Under the pieces are notes generated by a model. It ran no database searches and was not told the origin of the DNA. It was given only the letters and a program-made list of their open reading frames with translations. The position numbers and the translations under genes are program-made. From an uncultured Spirochaetaceae bacterium (GTDB lineage Bacteria > Spirochaetota > Spirochaetia > Sphaerochaetales > Sphaerochaetaceae): a DNA stretch of 64,000 bases. The stretch lies in NCBI GenBank assembly GCA_944392965.1, contig CALXYM010000008.1:1-64000 (forward strand), given 5' to 3'. Positions within the stretch are counted from its first letter, which is position 1, and every line of letters begins with the position of its first letter. Below, in pieces: positions 59,446-64,000 of this stretch.

Positions 59446-60745
59446 CCTTCTCCATTCTCTTGATAAGTTCTTTTACCGCAGTCTCATTATCTTCTACAGC
59501 CTTACGGTAATCCACGGTAAGAAGTTTCTTATCCCTCATTAGCCATTTGCCGTTGACCATGGAATCAGAAACGGTATGTCCGCTTATTGAATACACAAGC
59601 TGGGTGTAGAAATCCTGTCCCGCAAAAGGTGTCCAGCCTATATCATCAAGATCTAATGCTATAATATCAGCCTTCTTTCCTTTCTCTAGGGAACCTACTT
59701 TCTCTTCAAGACCAAGGGCTTTTGCTCCTCCCATCGTCGCCATCTGTACCAGGTCAAACGGAGTTATCGCCTTGACATCCCCTTCCCTGTGGATGATGAG
59801 CTTACCTGCGGTAGCCATCTCACGGAACATGTCATAGCTATTGGATGAACAGACGTTGTCTGTCCCGAGAGCGACATTTATTCCATGATCCCTGTACGCC
59901 TTTACCGGAGCAGTGGGGAAACCACTTCTCATAGAAGAGGATGGACACATGACTGGATAGAAAGGATAGTCCTTTACAGCCTCCATGTCATCCTCACTTA
60001 CCGTGATCGCATGTGCAGCGAGAATTGGAACCTCCAATATTCCAAGTTCCTTCATCATCTTCACCGCAGTTGAGTTATAATGCTCCCTGCCCCAGTCATT
60101 TTCCTCATTGCTGGTTGCGAAATGGATATGGAAACCCGTATCGTATTTCTTCGCCATCGCAATCTCCTGCTTTATAAGCTCAAGAGAATTGTCTACGAAG
60201 AACGCATGGGGTCCAACCCAGCCCTTGATGACTGGATGCTGCTGACATTTTTCAAGGAACTCTTCACAGAACCTTGTCTCTCTCTTCCTCGCCTCCTCAC
60301 TTCCAAGTTCGACGATACCATATGCGATAACCCCTCTCAGTCCTGATTTATCGGTATGGTTGAAAATCCTGTCGGCATAGAAATACTGATCAGCAAAAGT
60401 TGTCGTTCCCGTTCTTATCATCTCTGCAAGGGAGGCATCAATCGTCAAATCGGACAGGTCCGCATCCCCATATGACTCATACCTGCGAAGGGTGTTCAGG
60501 AATCCATCCATTGTAAAAAGAGATACACCTTCACACATGCCACGAGTAAGGATCATGGGTGTATGGGTATGGGCATTCACCAAACCGGGCATCAGTAACT
60601 TACCCGAGAAGTCAATCGCTTCAGGGGTGTCCATTTTCCCCTTCCCAATCTCCTTTATCTCATCGTTCTCTATTATGATATGGCCAGGCGAAAGGATTCT
60701 GGCTTCCTTGTCCATCGTAAGAATATGTGTAGCGTTTATTATCAT
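59438..60745 (-). CDS. Amidohydrolase, MTA/SAH or guanine deaminase-like
   Basis: The 435-residue metal-dependent deaminase of the TrzN/SsnA/MtaD group has the zinc motif LLMPGLVNAHTHTPMILTRGM (about 50-70), FHIHFATSNEEND (about 197), a His in ILAAHAITVSEDDM, the metal Asp in VALGTDNVCSSNSYDMFREM (about 290) and the C-terminal beta cap GSLEKGKKADIIALDLDD. It most likely deaminates a purine base or nucleoside such as adenosine, MTA/SAH or guanine. Context with a nucleoside-type ABC transporter supports nucleoside salvage. AGGAGG before the ATG. Confidence 0.85.
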   Translation of the reverse strand: MIINATHILTMDKEARILSPGHIIIENDEIKEIGKGKMDTPEAIDFSGKLLMPGLVNAHTHTPMILTRGMCEGVSLFTMDGFLNTLRRYESYGDADLSDLTIDASLAEMIRTGTTTFADQYFYADRIFNHTDKSGLRGVIAYGIVELGSEEARKRETRFCEEFLEKCQQHPVIKGWVGPHAFFVDNSLELIKQEIAMAKKYDTGFHIHFATSNEENDWGREHYNSTAVKMMKELGILEVPILAAHAITVSEDDMEAVKDYPFYPVMCPSSSMRSGFPTAPVKAYRDHGINVALGTDNVCSSNSYDMFREMATAGKLIIHREGDVKAITPFDLVQMATMGGAKALGLEEKVGSLEKGKKADIIALDLDDIGWTPFAGQDFYTQLVYSISGHTVSDSMVNGKWLMRDKKLLTVDYRKAVEDNETAVKELIKRMEKDE

Positions 60746-60753
60746 AAATCCTC

Positions 60754-61713
60754 CTAAGCAGCTTTTCTTTTCCGCCTGTCTCTCAGTGCCTTATAAGAAA
60801 CAATGGAAAGAATCACTATCGTAAGCACGTACGGCATGACCTGAATAATATATGAAGGTATCTTCGTAACATTCTGCAGTCTCAGGGCAAGTGCGTCTGC
60901 AAAACCGAAGAAAAGTCCTGCAGCGAATGCGCCACCCGGATTATTGAAACCGAAAAGGGCCGCCGCATTTCCCAGCCATCCACGCCCTGCGGACATATCC
61001 CGGGTAAAGAGAGTAAGATGTCCCACCGAGAGGAACGCACCTGCAAGACCAGATAGAACACCGGAGAGGATGAGGGCGAAATACCGCACTTTTGTTACGG
61101 AGATGCCGACAGAGACCGCAGCATCCCTGTTTTCTCCCACAGCCGTGATATATCTTCCCCATTTCGTTTTCTTCATCAATACGATAAGCAGGACAGCGAA
61201 TATCCAGGACAGATATACTATGATGTTGTAACCGGAGAGAAGATCTCCCAATACAGGGATGGAGCTTATCAGAGGCAGTTCAATCGATGGAAGCTGTACA
61301 ATGGAAGAGTCGCTCCATGTTCCACTCTGATGAAACACTGCCCTCATTATATATACGGTGATCTCCAGCGCCAGCATGTTCGTCGCTATCGAAAGGACTA
61401 CGAGATCAACATTGAAACGGTCTTTCAAAAAGGCATATATAAGCCCCAGAAGTCCCCCGAAGAGTGCTGTTATGAGTACCCCTAGGAACGTGGCAAGAAC
61501 GGGATGCATCATTCCTATCGCAGTGAAATTCCTTATCAGATACGTGGAGACGATGGCAACGAAGGCCGACATGGTTATGAACCCATCGATTCCAAGGTTG
61601 AGAACTCCTGCCTTGTTACAAAGTGCCGCTCCCAGAGCTGCAAGTATGATAGGAGTTGCGAGACGGATCGCGCTCTGTAATACGTTTATAGTAATTATAT
61701 CAAAGATGTTCAT
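60754..61713 (-). CDS. Nucleoside-type ABC transporter permease, second subunit
   Basis: The 319-residue membrane protein has about 9-10 helices of the BPD_transp_2 (branched-chain/ribose/nucleoside) type, with AALCNKAGVLNLGIDGFITMSAFVAI near the N terminus, VDLVVLSIATNMLALEITVYIMRA, and VTKVRYFALILSGVLSGLAGAFLSVGH. It corresponds to NupQ/YufQ-like permeases that import nucleosides with a BMP lipoprotein. It is overlapped by the preceding permease gene (ATGA) and followed by the amidohydrolase after eight bases. Confidence 0.88.
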   Translation of the reverse strand: MNIFDIITINVLQSAIRLATPIILAALGAALCNKAGVLNLGIDGFITMSAFVAIVSTYLIRNFTAIGMMHPVLATFLGVLITALFGGLLGLIYAFLKDRFNVDLVVLSIATNMLALEITVYIMRAVFHQSGTWSDSSIVQLPSIELPLISSIPVLGDLLSGYNIIVYLSWIFAVLLIVLMKKTKWGRYITAVGENRDAAVSVGISVTKVRYFALILSGVLSGLAGAFLSVGHLTLFTRDMSAGRGWLGNAAALFGFNNPGGAFAAGLFFGFADALALRLQNVTKIPSYIIQVMPYVLTIVILSIVSYKALRDRRKRKAA

Positions 61714-62783
61714 CCTTCCTTCCTCCTGTTTTTCCTCTCCTTCCTAGAAAGAAGTCTTTCAAGAGCTGGTCTATAGACATCGGATACGGCAACGAAAAGA
61801 ATGACGAGAGCTATGAGAACCGCTCCGAGTTCACGGGGAACGGAAAGGGATATCTGTAATCCGAGCTGCGCTCCCTGCCTGATTCCAGCAAGCAGTATCG
61901 AGACGATGAACACACCGGCAGGATGTGACATGCCGAGCATTGCCACAGAAAGTCCGTCAAAACCAAGACCGGATGAGAAACCAGTCATGATCCTGTGGTA
62001 ATTGCCAAGGACTTCCATACATCCGGCAAGTCCTGCGATGGCAGCTCCCGTGGTAAGGGTAGTGATAATGACTTTATCGCTCCTGATACCTCCGTAGGAT
62101 GCAAAGTTGATGTTCTGTCCGACCATTCTGACCTTATACCCCTTCCCCGTCTTGAATATGACGAAATAGGCAACAATAAGTAAAACGACGGCGATTACAA
62201 AACTTATGCCCCATCTTGAACCATACACGAACTGGTAAAGCCAGTAATCCCTGTTGATCACCGCTGACTGCGCTTTCTGCCCAGCATCGGCCCTCATTGG
62301 GAATGCAACAAGGTACTCAAGTACATAGGCTGCTATGTTATTCATCATGATTGAACTGATGATCTCATTAACCCCAAGCTTGACTTTCAGAAGTGCAGGA
62401 ATGAGGCCGTAGAGTGCCGCCACGGCCATTGAAAGAATCATTATCATGGGAACTGCGATGGGAGACGGCAGATTAAGGGATGCCCCGAGCCAGGCTGCGA
62501 TAATGGCTCCCATGACATACTGTCCTTCCTGAGCTATGGAAAAGACACCGACCTTGAAACCAAGCATCGCGGCAAGACCTGTAAGCATTAAAGGAGTCGA
62601 TGTCCCAAGTGTCATGAAAAGAGGTGCGACTTTACCAGAAAGGCCAAATCCATCCTTTAAAAGCGTCTCCAATACAGAAAGAGGAGATACCCCTGTAAGC
62701 GCTATAAGGAGCATCGAGGCTATGACGCCAAGTATGATAGCGGAAACAGGCATCGCGAGATTTATAGCTTTGATCTTCTTCAT
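61710..62783 (-). CDS. Nucleoside-type ABC transporter permease, first subunit
   Basis: The 357-residue membrane protein is the NupP/YufP-like partner: MLTGLAAMLGFKVGVFSIAQEGQYVMGAIIAAWLG near residue 70, LLKVKLGVNEIISSIMMNNIAAYVLEYLV and GLSVAMLGMSHPAGVFIVSILLAGIRQGAQLGLQ. Paired with the second permease and the double ATPase it forms the membrane part of a nucleoside importer. It starts within the end of the ATPase gene (one-base overlap). Confidence 0.88.
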   Translation of the reverse strand: MKKIKAINLAMPVSAIILGVIASMLLIALTGVSPLSVLETLLKDGFGLSGKVAPLFMTLGTSTPLMLTGLAAMLGFKVGVFSIAQEGQYVMGAIIAAWLGASLNLPSPIAVPMIMILSMAVAALYGLIPALLKVKLGVNEIISSIMMNNIAAYVLEYLVAFPMRADAGQKAQSAVINRDYWLYQFVYGSRWGISFVIAVVLLIVAYFVIFKTGKGYKVRMVGQNINFASYGGIRSDKVIITTLTTGAAIAGLAGCMEVLGNYHRIMTGFSSGLGFDGLSVAMLGMSHPAGVFIVSILLAGIRQGAQLGLQISLSVPRELGAVLIALVILFVAVSDVYRPALERLLSRKERKNRRKEG

Positions 62784-64000
62784 TACTCCACGCCTCCTTT
62801 TTTTCCTACCATCAGCAATGCAATGTTCGTCTCATTTATCTCATCTCCAGAAAGTTCTCCTGCAAGAGAACCTGAATACATGACACCGACACGATCAGAA
62901 AGGGAGAGTATCTCATCCAGTTCCACAGAAACAAGAAGAACGGCAGTCCCCTTGTCCCTCTCCTCGATTATCGCCTTATGTACGAACTCAATGGAACCGA
63001 CATCAAGTCCCCTGACCGGCTGTTCCACGATAAGAAGATCGGGGACATGCTCAAACTCACGGGCGAGAACGACTTTCTGCATGTTTCCACCAGAAAGTTT
63101 TGAGACCAGACCATCTACGGAAGAACCATATATCTGATAGTCACTTATCATCTTCTCCGCCCTTTCTCTCAGCTTTTTCTCATCTAAGAACATACCCTTC
63201 TTAAAGCATTTCTCATCCTCATAACCAAGAAGTGAGTTATCCAGAAGGGATGCCTCCACGTTAAGGCCAACATGGACCCTGTCCTCCGGGACATATGCCA
63301 TTCCCGCCTTACGTTTCTGCTCTACACTCAAATTCTGAACCTCTTTCCCCGAAATCCTTATCACTCCACTTCTCACCTGAACCTCTCCGGCGATAGCCTT
63401 GATCAGAGCCTCCTGTCCATTACCGGAGACGCCTGCGATTCCATATATCTCTCCACGGCGAACGGAGAAGGAGACATTATCGAGAATCTTCAGCCCAGAG
63501 GAAGAGGTCACGTTTATATTTTCTACTGAAAGTATGGTCTCTCCCGGAACAGAAGGTTTCTTATCTACGGAAAGGAGAACCTTTCGGCCCACCATCATAT
63601 CTGCAAGTTCATATATGTTCGTCTCCTTGCTCTCCTTCGTTCCTATGAACTTTCCCTTCCGCATCACGGTGATGCGGTCAGAAGCATCAAGTACCTCCTG
63701 GAGTTTATGGGAGATGAAGATTATCGTCTTACCCCTTTCTTTCAGATTTCTAAGCGTATCTAAAAAAGGTCCAACCTCATTCGGAGTAAGAACAGCTGTC
63801 GGCTCATCGAGAATCAGTATCTCGACGTTCCTTATGAGCATCTTTAGAATCTCGACACGCTGAAGCATGCCGACAGGTAACGTGTCTATTAATGCGGAGG
63901 GATCTATGGGAAGGGAATATTTCTCGGAAAGCTCCCTTACTGCTTCCACCTCACTTTTTTTTGAGATGAAAGGCTTCTCCTCCGTTCCCAGTAAAATGGA
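62783..64000 (-). CDS. Nucleoside-type ABC transporter ATP-binding protein (5' end outside the window)
   Basis: This is the C-terminal 405 residues of a double-ATPase protein (usually about 500-520). Reading in from the window edge: LLGTEEKPFISKKSEVEAVRELSEKYSLPIDP, the first-domain signature LPVGMLQRVEILKMLIRN, Walker B ILILDEPTAVLTP, switch FISHKLQEV, then the second domain with degenerate Walker A AGVSGNGQEALIKAIAG, signature SKLSGGNMQKVVLARE and Walker B LLIVEQPVRGLDVGS. It resembles NupO/YufO. The apparent start at 63949 is an internal codon; the frame is open to the edge. The BMP-type binding protein gene probably lies upstream, outside. Confidence 0.9.
   Translation of the reverse strand, partial: SILLGTEEKPFISKKSEVEAVRELSEKYSLPIDPSALIDTLPVGMLQRVEILKMLIRNVEILILDEPTAVLTPNEVGPFLDTLRNLKERGKTIIFISHKLQEVLDASDRITVMRKGKFIGTKESKETNIYELADMMVGRKVLLSVDKKPSVPGETILSVENINVTSSSGLKILDNVSFSVRRGEIYGIAGVSGNGQEALIKAIAGEVQVRSGVIRISGKEVQNLSVEQKRKAGMAYVPEDRVHVGLNVEASLLDNSLLGYEDEKCFKKGMFLDEKKLRERAEKMISDYQIYGSSVDGLVSKLSGGNMQKVVLAREFEHVPDLLIVEQPVRGLDVGSIEFVHKAIIEERDKGTAVLLVSVELDEILSLSDRVGVMYSGSLAGELSGDEINETNIALLMVGKKGGVE

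Noticed and set aside
1-64000. CRISPR array, tRNA, rRNA or prophage
   Set aside because: No regularly spaced repeats, no tRNA T-loop signatures, no rRNA-like stretches, and no phage structural genes were seen on reading both strands. A tRNAscan or Infernal run would be needed to be certain.

Overview
The window is about 64 kb of ordinary chromosomal DNA from an anaerobic bacterium, most likely a spirochaete (Sphaerochaeta, Bullifex or gut-treponeme type). The evidence is indirect: spirochaete-style lipoprotein signals with Ser before the Cys, pyruvate:ferredoxin oxidoreductase, a split transketolase, an NADP-type glutamate dehydrogenase, and a receiver-plus-ATP-grasp protein of the PEP-synthase type. 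No rRNA, tRNA, CRISPR array or prophage was seen. Genes are densely packed, with many ATGA-type overlaps.

Layout. 1-1.4 kb: broken ATPase/DUF234 remnant and a RelB/YafQ-type toxin-antitoxin pair. 1.5-5.3 kb: aspS, a HI0933-type flavoprotein, an OsmC-like protein and an unknown gene. 5.3-8.5 kb (minus): class II aldolase, split transketolase and a Cys-rich protein. 8.6-10 kb: hipBA. 10-13 kb: proS and an AT-rich membrane-anchored Mrr-like gene. 13-18 kb: PHP hydrolase, then a LacI-type regulator divergent from a DapA-family lyase and an Nramp-fold transporter, then an ankyrin protein. 18-27.6 kb: adenosine deaminase, pullulanase, rhomboid, two tandem small RNAs, rlmE, mscS, htpG, a ROK regulator and a lipoprotein. 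27.7-32.8 kb: a minus-strand small RNA, an esterase, a NUDIX hydrolase, an amino-acid ABC transporter without ATPase and a secreted beta-propeller-like protein. 32.9-37.2 kb: argCJBD. 37.3-42.2 kb: a split acyltransferase-like gene, a GntR regulator with an ABC ATPase, a flavodoxin-like protein, a ParB-like protein and a phosphoesterase. 42.4-47.8 kb: nifJ-type POR, a TetR regulator and an epimerase. 47.8-49.1 kb: a frameshifted tnpB element. 49.2-57.5 kb: unknown genes, gdhA, the receiver/ATP-grasp protein, an alcohol dehydrogenase and an esterase. 57.6-64 kb (minus): a nucleoside-type ABC transporter, amidohydrolase, FGGY kinase and a DarA-type c-di-AMP receptor.

Three things stand out. First, at 22.04-22.37 kb two consecutive textbook sigma-54 promoters each drive a short RNA. 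The two RNAs share a 5' domain carrying an anti-Shine-Dalgarno motif (ACCTCCTT). In the second RNA this motif lies in a predicted hairpin loop. A third candidate RNA on the minus strand at 27.7-27.8 kb has a good sigma-70 promoter and terminator, and contains the exact complement of that motif, so it could be a sponge. Second, at least eleven genes have no Shine-Dalgarno site and instead a TAnnnT box exactly six bases before ATG, the signature of leaderless transcripts. Third, a LacI regulator, DapA-like lyase and Nramp-fold transporter that has lost the canonical metal ligands form a likely uncharacterised catabolic unit, with a matching LacI-family operator.

Starts were chosen from Shine-Dalgarno sites, overlaps or the leaderless box. 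Functions rest on motifs read by eye; no database search was possible.
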